The notes: generated by a model from the letters alone, not told the origin. 64,000 nucleotides of DNA from Bacillus tuaregi (GCF_900104575.1 NZ_LT629731.1:1781051-1845050), one strand, 5' to 3'. Shown: positions 35,780 through 44,230, counted from the stretch's first letter. Numbers and translations: made by a program.

Positions 35780-37228
35780 ATGCATCTTTATAATGGTCAG
35801 CAAATTAAGGAGATTGACAAAAAAGCAGAGCATATGGGAATGTCTTTATTTTCACTAATGGAGAATGCAGGAGCTGGTCTATTTCGTCAGCTGGCATCAT
35901 TTATTAAAAGAAATGAAAAAATTCTGATTTTAGCCGGGAAAGGAAATAATGGAGGAGATGGAATTGTTCTTGCTCGTTATTTAAAAAATCACCATTATCA
36001 AGTTTCCTTAGTGTTTCCGATGGGAGAATCCAAAACAAAAACAGCACTAGAACATCTTGCCTACTATCAAGCCTGCGGCTATGACATAGATATATACTCA
36101 TCAGATTTACAGGCTGATTGGGTGATTGATGCTTTATTAGGAGTTGGGAGTCAATTACCATTACGAGCTGATGTAGCTGCAGTGACAGATTGGATAAACC
36201 ATACAGGTGCAAAGGTTGTAGCAGTAGATATTCCGACAGGTGTTTCCGCTGATAGTGGGGATATGGATGCTTATGCTATTCATGCTGATTATACTTATGC
36301 TTTGCATGGCTATAAACCGTCAGCTTTCTTATTTCCAGCTAGTGAGCATTATGGAGATGTTTCAGTCATTGATATCGGAATTCAGCAAACTAGCAGCTGG
36401 AAGGTGTGGACAGCAGACGATGTTCGAAAGACATGGTCAAAGCCAACAGGGAATACCCATAAAGGGACCTTTGGGACAAATTTATTGATTGCCGGCAGTG
36501 ATGAAATGCCTGGTAGTGCTGCTTTAGCTGCAATCGGTGCCCTGCGCTTTGGAACAGGCAAGCTGACTGTTGCCACGACAAAGCATGCTTCCACCATTAT
36601 TGGTTCGTTTGCACCTGAAGCGACTTTTTCCTATGAAACAAATTATCATGATATGGCCAAGCATTACTTATCAGTGGCAATTGGACCAGGTCTTAATCCC
36701 GATGATAAGCTCGAGAGCATGATTCAAGATCTATTGAAACAGCCTGTCTCGCTTATTCTTGATGCAGGAGCATTGAGCAAACGAAGCTATCAAAAGAGAA
36801 AAAATCCAACCATCTTGACACCGCATCCTGGTGAATTCAGTCGTTTGACAGGTATAGCTACAGCTGAAATACAAGGTAATCGTATTCGGTTAGCCTCACA
36901 ATATGCTGTTGAGAATGGATTAATTGTTGTTTTGAAAGGGAAAAATACGGTTATTGCGTATCCTGATGGGACAGGTGTTATCAATAGAACTGGTAACCGT
37001 GCCTTATCAAAAGGGGGAACAGGTGATACATTGACGGGAATGCTTCTAGCAAGCGTTGGAATTCAGCAAAATACTAAAGCTGCAATTGCTAATGCTGTTT
37101 TCATACACGGGGCTTGTGCTGATTATTGGATAAAAGAGAATGGGGACCAAGCCATGTCTGCGCATGATTTCGACCAGCTGCTTCCGAAGGTATGTCGGCA
37201 TTATGCAAGTAATATCGATGAGCTGTAG
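35780..37228 (+). CDS. nnr: bifunctional NAD(P)H-hydrate epimerase / ADP-dependent dehydratase
   Basis: 482 residues that repair hydrated NAD(P)H. N-terminal YjeF_N epimerase (~1-205): LAGKGNNGGDGIVLARYL and VVAVDIPTGVSADSG. C-terminal ribokinase-like dehydratase (~215-480): AIGPGLNP, DAGAL, TPHPGEFSRLTG, VLKGKNTVIAYP and the ADP/anion site SKGGTGDTLTGM (~413-424). ATG 35780 follows AAAGAGGGGAAGAAT. It is monocistronic; the converging cidB gene shares its terminator. Confidence 0.94.
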   Translation: MHLYNGQQIKEIDKKAEHMGMSLFSLMENAGAGLFRQLASFIKRNEKILILAGKGNNGGDGIVLARYLKNHHYQVSLVFPMGESKTKTALEHLAYYQACGYDIDIYSSDLQADWVIDALLGVGSQLPLRADVAAVTDWINHTGAKVVAVDIPTGVSADSGDMDAYAIHADYTYALHGYKPSAFLFPASEHYGDVSVIDIGIQQTSSWKVWTADDVRKTWSKPTGNTHKGTFGTNLLIAGSDEMPGSAALAAIGALRFGTGKLTVATTKHASTIIGSFAPEATFSYETNYHDMAKHYLSVAIGPGLNPDDKLESMIQDLLKQPVSLILDAGALSKRSYQKRKNPTILTPHPGEFSRLTGIATAEIQGNRIRLASQYAVENGLIVVLKGKNTVIAYPDGTGVINRTGNRALSKGGTGDTLTGMLLASVGIQQNTKAAIANAVFIHGACADYWIKENGDQAMSAHDFDQLLPKVCRHYASNIDEL

Positions 37229-37242
37229 AGGGTTATATAAAA

Positions 37243-37281
37243 ATGATGCTTTGGTAGGGAAAATGATTTCCAAAGCATCAT
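37243..37281. terminator. hairpin between nnr and cidB
   Basis: ATGATGCTTTGG (37243-37254) pairs with CCAAAGCATCAT (37270-37281). On the minus strand a TTTT run follows, so it ends mainly cidB. Confidence 0.8.
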
Positions 37282-37967
37282 GGCATGATTGTCATTAACG
37301 TAGGAATGAGAGAGTTGACCCAAAATAGTGATATCCAGGCTGCAAAAATCATCGCAATCATTGAAAAGGTTGCCTCCTTTTCGCCATATTCCATCGCGGC
37401 GCTTGTACCTGAACCGTGTGCCCCCATACCAAGAGCCAAGCCTCTGGCAATTGGGGATTTAATAGAAAACCACTTAATAATGTATGGACCAATTATACCC
37501 CCAGTTATTCCGGTTACAATGACAAAAATGGTGGTTAAGGATGGAAGACCACCAATGTCCTTTGAAATTTCAATCGCAACTGGTGTTGTGATTGATCGAG
37601 GTAACAAACTTAATAAAAGGTCTGACTGTAAATGAGCGATGATGGCTAAGATAAAAGAAGAAATAATTGCCACAAATGTACCGGATGTGATACTGACAAG
37701 AATATTTCCAATATATTTTTTTAGTAATGGCAAATGCTTATAGATTGGAATGGCAAAGGCAACTGTTGCAGGACCTAGCATATGTGTAATAAATCTTGCA
37801 TCTGAAATATAGCTGTTTACCGGAATATCAATGAGCGAAACCAACCCAATAATGATCAATGTACTGATGACTAGCGGATTGAATAAAGGAAAGGACCATT
37901 TTTTGTAGGCTTTTTTTGTTAGGATATAAACAATAAACGTAACAGCAGTGGCAAACAAAATATTCAT
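37278..37967 (-). CDS. cidB: CidB/LrgB-family membrane protein
   Basis: 229 residues, polytopic. LVISTLIIIGLVSLID, LGPATVAFAIPIYKHLP, SITTPVAIEISKDIGG and the conserved GMGAHGSGTSAA with the family G-A-H-G-x-G-T motif are seen. ATG 37967 overlaps the cidA stop as ATGA, so the two are translationally coupled; an upstream in-frame GTG-like start at 37988 lies inside cidA. The family takes part in murein hydrolase control, and in B. subtilis the homologs are implicated in pyruvate or acetate export under overflow metabolism. Confidence 0.92.
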   Translation of the reverse strand: MNILFATAVTFIVYILTKKAYKKWSFPLFNPLVISTLIIIGLVSLIDIPVNSYISDARFITHMLGPATVAFAIPIYKHLPLLKKYIGNILVSITSGTFVAIISSFILAIIAHLQSDLLLSLLPRSITTPVAIEISKDIGGLPSLTTIFVIVTGITGGIIGPYIIKWFSIKSPIARGLALGMGAHGSGTSAAMEYGEKEATFSMIAMIFAAWISLFWVNSLIPTLMTIMP

Positions 37968-38332
37968 TCTTGTTCCCTCACTTTCCAATTATTGATTTTT
38001 TCGGCAATGTATGCAGTTGTGCCGATGACGATGAAGGTACTTAAGCCTACTAATAATACGGATTCAATTCCCTGCCAGCTGAATAATTCATCATAATTAA
38101 CAATACCAACCGCCGAAGGAATAAAGAAAAGTAAAAGCTCAGCTAACAACCAGTTACCGCCCTGTTCAATCCATCCTAATTTGACTATTTTAAGCATTAA
38201 GGCTGCTAAGAGAAGTAACAGCCCTACCATCGAAGCGGGAATCGGGATGGGGAATACCGATTTAATCAACGATCCAAGTAAGAGAAATAGATGGATAAAT
38301 AGGATTTGTAACATAATCGTCATGGCTTTCAT
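37964..38332 (-). CDS. cidA: CidA/LrgA-family holin-like protein
   Basis: 122 residues with four membrane segments: ILFIHLFLLLGSLIKSVFPIPIPASMVGLLLL, WLLAELLLFFIPSAVGIVNY and VLLVGLSTFIVIGTTAYIA. LFFIPSAVGI is the family signature. ATG 38332 follows AAGGAGTGAAGAAA; an in-frame GTG at 38341 overlaps the SD. First gene of cidAB, downstream of a LysR gene on the same strand, the CidR-like regulator. Confidence 0.93.
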   Translation of the reverse strand: MKAMTIMLQILFIHLFLLLGSLIKSVFPIPIPASMVGLLLLLAALMLKIVKLGWIEQGGNWLLAELLLFFIPSAVGIVNYDELFSWQGIESVLLVGLSTFIVIGTTAYIAEKINNWKVREQE

Positions 38333-38479
38333 TTTCTTCACTCCTTCAACATTCCGTTTGGTTACTTATACTATAATGGGAATGCTGCTTACGGTAAAAT
38401 ACCATTATTTTATCATTGGCATAACTAAAAGTTATGAAAGGGCTTTTTATTATGAGAAAATGTTTTCATAAGATGGAAC

Positions 38480-39355
38480 CTATTTTTGGTTGAGAATGAA
38501 GTTCATGAATGTTCTAGCCGCATTTGATATATATTTGTCCTTTTTCATCACAACGGCAAGATTCCAGGGAGTGGCTGGTAATAAATGAATCATTTTGATC
38601 TGTTCATTATCTATCCGGTTACAAATAGATTCAGGCATAATCGTCACCCCTAAGTTGGCTGCCACAATTTCAGCTATAAAGTCCCATTGTGAACTTTTAA
38701 AAAGAATATTTGGTGCAAACCCTTCGCTAATACATTGCTTCCAGATAATATCGTGGAGCGCAAAATCCTCACTGAAGAAGATAAATTCCTCCTGTTCAAG
38801 CTCCCTTAAATAAACAGCTTCCCGGTAAGCTAGCGGATGATCCTTTTGTACAAGTAGCTTGAGCTCTTCACTGACAATTGGCAGGATCTCAAGGTCATCC
38901 TCCTGCACGGGTAAGACGGCAATACCAAGTTCAATTTCTCCCTCAAGCACCTTTTTGGTCAATCTAGGTGCTGCATACTCAGTAATATTTATTTTTATAT
39001 TGGGATATGCCTTATGAAATGCAGCTAACACCTTAGGGAAAAATAGACTCCCGGCAATTGGAGGTATCCCAATCTGAATCATTCCTCTTTTTAGATTAGA
39101 CATGTCCTCTAATGTTGTAGACATTTCATCAAGCAGGGCTAGCATTTTCTTGGCGTATTCCATCACAATATAGCCAGCATCTGTAACCTCGCTCGATTTA
39201 TTACTGCGGATAATTAATGTCATGCCAAGCTCTTCTTCAAGACCTTTTATCATTTTGCTAAGAGCGGGCTGTGAGATATGAAGAATCTCTGCCGCCTTTG
39301 TCATGTTTTTCTGTTTAGCTACCTCAAGAAAATAGATTAATTGACGTATGTCCAT
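38480..39355 (-). CDS. cidR: LysR-family regulator, CidR-like
   Basis: 291 residues: winged helix-turn-helix (~1-60, MDIRQLIYFLEVAKQKNMTK, ILHISQPALSKMIKGLEEELG) and the periplasmic-binding-protein-like effector domain (~90-290, IQIGIPPIAGSLFFPKVLAAF). In Bacillus and Staphylococcus CidR activates cidABC in response to acetate or carbon overflow; assignment here comes from position directly before cidAB. A possible operator is any inverted repeat in 38333-38479; I did not pin one down. Confidence 0.88.
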   Translation of the reverse strand: MDIRQLIYFLEVAKQKNMTKAAEILHISQPALSKMIKGLEEELGMTLIIRSNKSSEVTDAGYIVMEYAKKMLALLDEMSTTLEDMSNLKRGMIQIGIPPIAGSLFFPKVLAAFHKAYPNIKINITEYAAPRLTKKVLEGEIELGIAVLPVQEDDLEILPIVSEELKLLVQKDHPLAYREAVYLRELEQEEFIFFSEDFALHDIIWKQCISEGFAPNILFKSSQWDFIAEIVAANLGVTIMPESICNRIDNEQIKMIHLLPATPWNLAVVMKKDKYISNAARTFMNFILNQK

Positions 39356-39421
39356 TTATATAACCACCATTTCACATTAAAACTTTACATTAATGATACT
39401 ATTTAAGCGGACAAAATGCTT

Positions 39422-39568
39422 TTAACTTCATTCAGCAAATGCTTTTTGTACTGAAAGCTTGCGACAGGTACAGAAGTTAAACCTCCGGCGGATGTCTCGG
39501 ATTTTTTAAAGGTATTATCGAGCGAGCACGATAAAAATCCGGACGCAAATTTGACGGGCGAATTTGAT
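39422..39568 (+). repeat. structured interspersed repeat, copy C
   Basis: 5' module begins TTAACTTCATTCAGC and ends CAGAAGTTAA, so its outer stem is TTAACTTC/GAAGTTAA. Its interior differs completely from copies B and D (TGTAC/GTACA pairing). The 3' module has CCTCCGGCGGATGTC, CGGATTTTT/AAAAATCCG, TTATCG/CGATAA and AAATTTG...CGAATTTGAT. It lies 75 bases before a HAD gene on the same strand. Confidence 0.85.
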
Positions 39569-39643
39569 CAAATAGGCGTTAAGCGAAATCAGTTGGTTTT
39601 TCTGGCTATTTTTGTTACATTACGTAGGTAAGGAGAGGGTTAA

Positions 39644-40513
39644 ATGATTAAATTACTTGCTATTGATCTTGATGGTACATTACTTGATAAAGGAAAATAT
39701 ATCAGCAAAAGGAATATTGCAGCCATTCAAACTCTAAAGCAAAGGGGAGTAGAAGTGGTGATCGCAACGGGCAGGGCGAACTTTGATGCTCAGAATATAT
39801 TCAAGGATATTCCCTTCGACCCTTGGATTATTGGGACGAATGGTGCGACGATTCATAAGCCAAGTGGAGAGTTATTCCAATCGATTCCACTTGAAAAATC
39901 ATTAGCGCTGACAATGCTCGAGACATTGGAAAAGGAACAGCTTTATTATGAGGCCTTTATTGAGGGAGAAATATGTGCACCGGAGTATGGACGAAAGCTA
40001 TTGTTCCAAGAGATGGATCGTCTTCATAGCGGGAATCCAGACCTTGATATTGATTTACTCCGTCTGGAGGTCGAAATCCAATTTGGACAATCTTCTTTTC
40101 AATTTATTCCTTCCTATCAGAAATTACAGGATATAGACAGCGATATTTACAATATCTTAACTTATTCCTTTGACGATGATAAGCTAAAAAAAGGCTGGTC
40201 ACAATTTACGGATATTCAGGATGTCACCATCGTTCAATCAGGAATCCATAATTTCCATCTTCAACATAAACAAGCATCCAAGGGGAATGCCTTAAAGCTG
40301 CTTGCTGAAGAGCTGCAGATTAATCTATCAGAATGTGCAGCAGTCGGTGATAATTATAATGATTTGTCTATGTTAGAGATTGCCGGACTGAGTGCTGCAA
40401 TGGGGAATGCTGATAGAGAAATTAAAGAAGCCTGTAGCATTGTCACGAAGTCAAATAATGAGGATGGTGTGGCACACTTTATCGAAGCATTTCTTCTGGA
40501 AAATAGAGGATAA
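39644..40513 (+). CDS. HAD-superfamily Cof-type phosphatase
   Basis: 289 residues. Motif I LLAIDLDGTLLD with the nucleophile Asp8; motif II in VVIATGR; the C2B cap domain spans ~85-190; motif III Lys in KQASKGNALKLL; motif IV GDNYNDLSMLE. This is the Cof/YbdK-type sugar-phosphate or nucleotide phosphatase group; the substrate is unknown. SD AAGGAGAGGGTTAA precedes ATG 39644. Repeat copy C lies upstream, and the tRNA gene downstream. Confidence 0.93.
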   Translation: MIKLLAIDLDGTLLDKGKYISKRNIAAIQTLKQRGVEVVIATGRANFDAQNIFKDIPFDPWIIGTNGATIHKPSGELFQSIPLEKSLALTMLETLEKEQLYYEAFIEGEICAPEYGRKLLFQEMDRLHSGNPDLDIDLLRLEVEIQFGQSSFQFIPSYQKLQDIDSDIYNILTYSFDDDKLKKGWSQFTDIQDVTIVQSGIHNFHLQHKQASKGNALKLLAEELQINLSECAAVGDNYNDLSMLEIAGLSAAMGNADREIKEACSIVTKSNNEDGVAHFIEAFLLENRG

Positions 40514-40584
40514 AAGAGCAGAGCTAATGAAGCTTCCCTTGGATTTGTAATTGGTACAAATATTTGAACAAATAAAGTACTCTA

Positions 40585-40612
40585 TTTACTATTTCTATTG
40601 ATACGCTATAAT
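40585..40612 (+). promoter_or_regulatory. promoter of the tRNA-Thr gene
   Basis: TTTACT (40585-40590), 16 bases, TATAAT (40607-40612), 43 bases before the tRNA. Confidence 0.6.
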
Positions 40613-40655
40613 GAAAACGTCCATAAAAAGAGACCATTAAGGGCTTCCATAGGCT

Positions 40656-40728
40656 GCTGGTGTAGCTCAGTCGGTAGAGCACTTCACTCGTAATGAAGAG
40701 GTCGCAGGTTCAAGTCCTGTCTCCAGCA
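40656..40728 (+). tRNA. tRNA-Thr (anticodon CGU)
   Basis: 73 bases forming a standard cloverleaf: acceptor GCTGGTG/CTCCAGC with one T-T mismatch at the sixth pair, D-arm GCTC/GAGC, anticodon arm CTTCA-CTCGTAA-TGAAG reading CGT, variable AGGTC, T-arm GCAGG-TTCAAGT-CCTGT, discriminator A. The CCA end is not encoded (ACT follows), unlike most Bacillus tRNAs, so it must be added after transcription. It reads the ACG codon. Confidence 0.95.
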
Positions 40729-40737
40729 CTCATAAAA

Positions 40738-40790
40738 AAACAAACAACCACTTGATCAATTAGTAAGGGTGAAGTGGTTGTTTGTTTCTT
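40738..40790. terminator. bidirectional terminator after tRNA-Thr
   Basis: 16 paired bases: AAACAAACAACCACTT (40738-40753) with AAGTGGTTGTTTGTTT (40772-40787), then CTTTT. It also ends the converging YppF-like gene. Confidence 0.9.
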
Positions 40791-41015
40791 TTAGCTTGTA
40801 AAATAATATATTTCATATGGATTGCTTTTAATAAAATAATTTTCAGGCTTTACGGCATTGCGTTGATCCAGTTCAGAAAAAATCAGCTTGTATTCTGAAG
40901 CAGAGAGTTCGCCATAAAGATAAGCTTTTTGCGTATAATCGAGCAGTTCATTGACATGTAACGGTTTTCGTTTCTTTTCAAGTGTAAAGCGATAAATGAG
41001 GTTTTCAATTAACAT
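40791..41015 (-). CDS. yppF: YppF family protein
   Basis: 74 residues: MLIENLIYRFTLEKKRKP, VNELLDYTQKAYLYGELS and YKLIFSELDQRNA match what I recall of YppF, a small Bacillus protein of unknown function. Soluble, helical. SD AGAGGGGAAACAAC precedes ATG 41015. Its 3' end abuts the shared terminator. Moderate confidence in the family name. Confidence 0.7.
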   Translation of the reverse strand: MLIENLIYRFTLEKKRKPLHVNELLDYTQKAYLYGELSASEYKLIFSELDQRNAVKPENYFIKSNPYEIYYFTS

Positions 41016-41373
41016 TGTTGTTTCCCCTCTTTCTTTTACAATTGATTTATGTAATGTGTAATGATTTCTAAATCAAGTATAACATGTTGAGTTGATTAAA
41101 ATTATTTTTATAAAATTCAAACTTACGACACATTTTTACAATAATATTGCTTGAATGGAAGTGAAGAACCTTAATAACATGTCTGTTAAGTCGTTTGTGC
41201 CGTATCAAATGATAAAAAAGAAACAGAAGGTTTGTTGAATTTTGTCGAAAATACTAATTTATGGACGTTTTAAGTATAAAGTTAGCTTGAAATCAGTGGA
41301 AAAGTACACCAAATATGTAAATATTTATCCGTTACTTCCTTTATCATGGTAAAATGTCATGAGGAGGGGAGTT
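41016..41373. other. intergenic region without recognised feature
   Basis: AT-rich spacer between two divergent genes. No SD-led frame or strong hairpin was found beyond the SD of the lipoprotein gene at its right end. Confidence 0.5.
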
Positions 41374-41808
41374 ATGAGAATCAAAATCATTATTAGCATT
41401 TTACTCTTGATTTCAGTAACAGGATGTCAATCTCTAATCCAGATGTCAACTAAAAATGAGGATCAGGATAAGCTTAACAGCAGGGAAATGACGGAAGAAG
41501 AACAAGCATATATTGAATTTTTATTAACCGAGGAATATGATGAGTTAATTTCTATAACCGAAGATCGAAAGTCAGAGGTAAAACAAGACTATTATCTTCT
41601 CGCAGCTTCACTGAAGCAGTATGATGAAGCAGAAGAAAGAAAACAGAATCCGGATGTAACCAATGAAGAACTTGAATTACGCTATTCACTTATCCTGCAG
41701 CAATTAAGAAAAGTATCTTATATTCCGACAGAGATTAAAGATCAAATTATAGAAGTAAAAAAGTTAGCATTATACCAAAAAGAATATTATGCAAATCAGC
41801 AATTATAA
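41374..41808 (+). CDS. small lipoprotein, unknown
   Basis: 144 residues. A lipoprotein signal (IKIIISILLLISVTGCQS, Cys ~18) is followed by a charged, mostly helical domain (EEEQAYIEFLLTEEYDEL..., DYYLLAASLKQYDEAEERK). ATG 41374 is chosen: GAGGAGGGGAG (41361-41371) precedes it, so the earlier in-frame ATG at 41359 cannot be the start. No known domain recognised. Single-gene unit ended by a strong terminator. Confidence 0.75.
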   Translation: MRIKIIISILLLISVTGCQSLIQMSTKNEDQDKLNSREMTEEEQAYIEFLLTEEYDELISITEDRKSEVKQDYYLLAASLKQYDEAEERKQNPDVTNEELELRYSLILQQLRKVSYIPTEIKDQIIEVKKLALYQKEYYANQQL

Positions 41809-41844
41809 TAGGATACATAGAACTCAAAAGTTTGAAATTCTTTA

Positions 41845-41886
41845 ATCCTTGCTGGCTTATTAAGAATAGCCGGCAAGGATTTTTTA
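41845..41886 (+). terminator. rho-independent terminator
   Basis: ATCCTTGCTGGC (41845-41856) pairs with GCCGGCAAGGAT (41869-41880), then TTTTT. Confidence 0.95.
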
Positions 41887-41912
41887 CTGTTATTCCATGG
41901 GATAAAAGGTGT

Positions 41913-42650
41913 TTATTTTTGAATTTTTACATCCTGTAGGGTTAAATATTGGCCATCTGAAACCGTAATATACATATCAGCCTGAACATTTTCATTGGTT
42001 ACAACACTCGTCAACTGATGACTGCTGTCAGAGCTCACCTCTAAATACCCCATACCAATTGAACTGTCTAGAATAACCTTGTATTCTCCAGCAGGAATAT
42101 CTTGTCCTACCTTAAACATTCCATTATCGTATATTCCATCTTCTGGTATAACTGAGGGTGCAGAGGATATGGGATACATTTCTGCGTCCTGCAGCTTAAA
42201 ATATTCTCCTTCGTGTAAAGTTACATAGGTATGGGCGCCATTACTTAAATTTTCATTAAATAGGATGCTGTCTAACTGTCCTGTGCTGTCTGATGCACTT
42301 TCAATATAAGCAAATCCCTTTGCAAAAACTAAATATTCACCGACTGGTATGTCTGTACCTACCTTATAGGTTCCTTTTGTGATTTTTTCCTTTCCCTTCT
42401 CTTCAGCAGGCGGCGTAGATTTCTTTTCCTCATTTTCAGGAGGTGCATCTGGAGTAGTAGTGTTTTCATTTTGTGCACTGTCCGCTGTTAGTTGATCCAA
42501 TTGTTTATCGTGATTTAGATTTTCATTCTCTAGCGCCTTGTCACGGTCACCTTCATCAAAAAAGGCTGGGAGTGCAAAAATGAATAAGAGTGCGAGCAGC
42601 CAAACCCACCATTTCTTGTAGAATGGTTTTTCCTTTCTTTCGCTTGCCAT
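41913..42650 (-). CDS. membrane-anchored protein with two tandem beta repeats
   Basis: 245 residues: a cytosolic start (ASERKEKPFYKK), one membrane segment (WWVWLLALLFIFALPAFF, ~14-31), an acidic Pro/Glu-rich linker (~60-95) and two ~70-residue repeats, each beginning YKVGTDIPVGEY / FKVGQDIPAGEY and ending with GEYFKLQDAEM / GQYLTLQDVKI. The repeats probably form extracellular beta domains. The G-x-D-I-P-x-G-E-Y segment occurs in many Gram-positive secreted proteins of unknown function. SD TTGGAGGTAACTGC precedes ATG 42650. No enzyme motif is seen. Confidence 0.8.
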   Translation of the reverse strand: MASERKEKPFYKKWWVWLLALLFIFALPAFFDEGDRDKALENENLNHDKQLDQLTADSAQNENTTTPDAPPENEEKKSTPPAEEKGKEKITKGTYKVGTDIPVGEYLVFAKGFAYIESASDSTGQLDSILFNENLSNGAHTYVTLHEGEYFKLQDAEMYPISSAPSVIPEDGIYDNGMFKVGQDIPAGEYKVILDSSIGMGYLEVSSDSSHQLTSVVTNENVQADMYITVSDGQYLTLQDVKIQK

Positions 42651-42821
42651 GCAGTTACCTCCAAAGTTTAGAATTAGTGGCTTTCGTACGTATTTTGGTC
42701 GTAAGAGGCTAATTCAATGCATTGAATAAAGCGTACAAGAAATAAAACGTAATCTACCTCCATTTTATTAACTATTAAGTATGTATATAGATTTATGTCG
42801 AAAATTGATATACGGAAATAA

Positions 42822-42850
42822 TTGCAGGTGAAAGCGCTTTCTGTTAAGAT
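42822..42850 (+). promoter_or_regulatory. promoter with embedded cre (CcpA) site
   Basis: TTGCAG (42822-42827), 17 bases, TAAGAT (42845-42850). Between them TGAAAGCGCTTTCT (42829-42842) fits the CcpA cre consensus TGNAANCGNWNNCW, which would repress this promoter when glucose is present. Confidence 0.6.
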
Positions 42851-42856
42851 AAAGTT

Positions 42857-43112
42857 AGGTTGGATGGCACGCGTGGCCATCATCGTATTTAGCGTAGGCG
42901 GGGCTAAATACAGGGGATAGCTTTTGAAATCATAATGATTGGTCAGTACCTTTTAATAAAAACTTGAAATGTATTTTGACAGGCTGGTTATCTGATACAC
43001 TATGTGTATGGCGATTAAAGGAAGCTGTCTCTAAAATATGAAGGTTCTATTTAAACTTTAGAACATTTATGGGCAAAGCCTATTCGTACAAAACGGATAG
43101 GTTTTATTTATT
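42857..43112 (+). ncRNA. candidate CcpA-controlled small RNA locus
   Basis: Two tandem hairpins lie early: GATGGC/GCCATC (42863-42881) and GTATTTAGC/GCTAAATAC (42885-42911). A terminator (CCTATTCGT/ACGGATAGG, 43079-43101, then TTTT) ends it, with GTTCTA/TAGAAC in between. The surrounding genes are on the minus strand, so this plus-strand unit has no coding purpose I can see. A second possible promoter TTGACA (42976) and a palindrome ATACAC-TAT-GTGTAT (42995-43009) lie inside, so it could be two RNAs. Confidence 0.5.
43076..43112 (+). terminator. terminator of the small-RNA locus
   Basis: AGCCTATTCGT pairs with ACGGATAGGTT over nine or more pairs with one G-T, then TTTTATTTATT. Confidence 0.75.
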
Positions 43113-43145
43113 GGTGAGAGTTGAGGATGTTACTCCATGTACTGG

Positions 43146-43307
43146 CTATTGGTTTTGTTTTTGATATTGCACAATTAATTCATCAAGCTTTTGACTTGCA
43201 GTAAGGGTCTGGACGCTATTGAATCCATGCTTTAAGCCTGTTTCAATTAATACTTTTCGATGTAATTCAATCATTGATTCGATTTTTTGATTATATATCA
43301 TTCTCAT
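43146..43307 (-). CDS. Spo0E-family aspartyl-phosphate phosphatase
   Basis: 53 residues, too short for most gene finders. The sequence has the helical hairpin of the Spo0E family: IESMIELHRKVLIETGLKHG, then the signature ASQKLDELIVQYQ (SQxLDxxI). These proteins dephosphorylate Spo0A-P and block sporulation entry. SD AGAGGTTAG precedes ATG 43307. Two other small proteins downstream (44336 and 45065) have a related S-x-E-L pattern. Monocistronic. Confidence 0.85.
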   Translation of the reverse strand: MRMIYNQKIESMIELHRKVLIETGLKHGFNSVQTLTASQKLDELIVQYQKQNQ

Positions 43308-43498
43308 TAGACTAACCTCTTTTATTAAAAAATCAACATTATCAATTTTACAGTTAAGATAGACAATTGTAAATTTGTAATTTCTATAGATAACTATTGA
43401 TATAATAGATGCTACTTTTGACTAAGCAGCTACAGCCTATTAAAATGAATGTATGTACGTTAAATACAGCTAAAATAAGGATAATTGAGGGAAATACT

Positions 43499-44056
43499 AT
43501 GAAATTTGGATTTGATATTGATGATACATTAATTAATTTACGTGAGCATGCCTTTCATATTTATAATAAAAAATTAAACACGATGGCTTCTTTAGAAGAA
43601 TTTTACGCTTTAAAACGGGTGGAAATTCATGAACCTTTTGGTTTATCAGATGAAGAGGGGAAGGAGATGTGGAATCGTTCGTTAGAGGATATTTATTATA
43701 CGGATTGTCCTGCATTTCCTGATGCAGTGGAAACCTTGAATAGATTAGTCATGGAAGGCCATGAAATCTACTATATAACATCAAGACCTAAAGAACATGG
43801 AGAACGAACAAAGGAATGGATGAAAAGGCAGGGATTTCCGATAATGGATGATCGGTTTTATTATGGTATGCAGGATGATGAGAAGGTCGGAATTATCCAA
43901 AGCTTACAGCTTGATTATTACTTCGACGATAAGCCTGCCGTATTAAATACACTTTCTTCCGATTCATTAAAGGTCATTGTAAAGGATCAATCGTATAATC
44001 GTGATGTTCAATTCCCTCGTCTCATCCACTGGAATGAGTTACAGAAGATATTATAG
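43499..44056 (+). CDS. HAD-family 5'-nucleotidase-like hydrolase
   Basis: 185 residues. HAD motif I FGFDIDDTLIN with the nucleophile Asp, an insert of ~60 residues, motif II in YYITSRPKEHGERT, and the acidic motif IV YYFDDKPAV. This fits the 5'(3')-deoxyribonucleotidase group (NT5C-type; B. subtilis YqfW-like). ATG 43499 is taken because GAGGGAAATACT precedes it and the family N-terminus begins KFGFDID; an in-frame ATG at 43409 is too far out. Substrate unknown. Confidence 0.85.
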   Translation: MKFGFDIDDTLINLREHAFHIYNKKLNTMASLEEFYALKRVEIHEPFGLSDEEGKEMWNRSLEDIYYTDCPAFPDAVETLNRLVMEGHEIYYITSRPKEHGERTKEWMKRQGFPIMDDRFYYGMQDDEKVGIIQSLQLDYYFDDKPAVLNTLSSDSLKVIVKDQSYNRDVQFPRLIHWNELQKIL

Positions 44057-44077
44057 TAAGCCGATGAAACGAATGAT

Positions 44078-44106
44078 AAAATCCGCTGCTTATTCTGCGG
44101 ATTTTT
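44078..44106. terminator. bidirectional terminator
   Basis: AAAATCCGC (44078-44086) pairs with GCGGATTTT (44097-44105); shared by the HAD gene and the converging zinc-finger gene, whose 3' end it overlaps. Confidence 0.85.
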
Positions 44107-44230
44107 CGTTCTCTTCTGCGCAAGTAAAACAAAGCGTTATCTTGTCATCTGTATGAATCCCATTGAAAAATCCATCTATACAATAAATCGCTTTACCACA
44201 CCTGCTACACTTACTGACTATTTCGTTCAT
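44090..44230 (-). CDS. small zinc-binding protein, unknown
   Basis: 46 residues: MNEIVSKCSRCGKAIYCID, then GIHTDDKITLCFTCAEE. Two CxxC pairs (CSRC and CFTC) make a zinc ribbon. ATG 44230 has the SD AAAGGGAGTGTCTTA; the longer upstream frame up to 44425 is hydrophobic and has no SD, so it is not used. Family not recognised. It could be an anti-sigma or adaptor-type protein like Gin, but there is no sequence proof. Confidence 0.7.
   Translation of the reverse strand: MNEIVSKCSRCGKAIYCIDGFFNGIHTDDKITLCFTCAEENEKSAE

Noticed and set aside
37285-37635. Plus-strand frame inside cidB
   Set aside because: Antisense shadow of the conserved cidB gene.
42674-42883. Minus-strand 69-residue frame
   Set aside because: No SD, unlikely composition, and it overlaps the cre promoter and hairpins.
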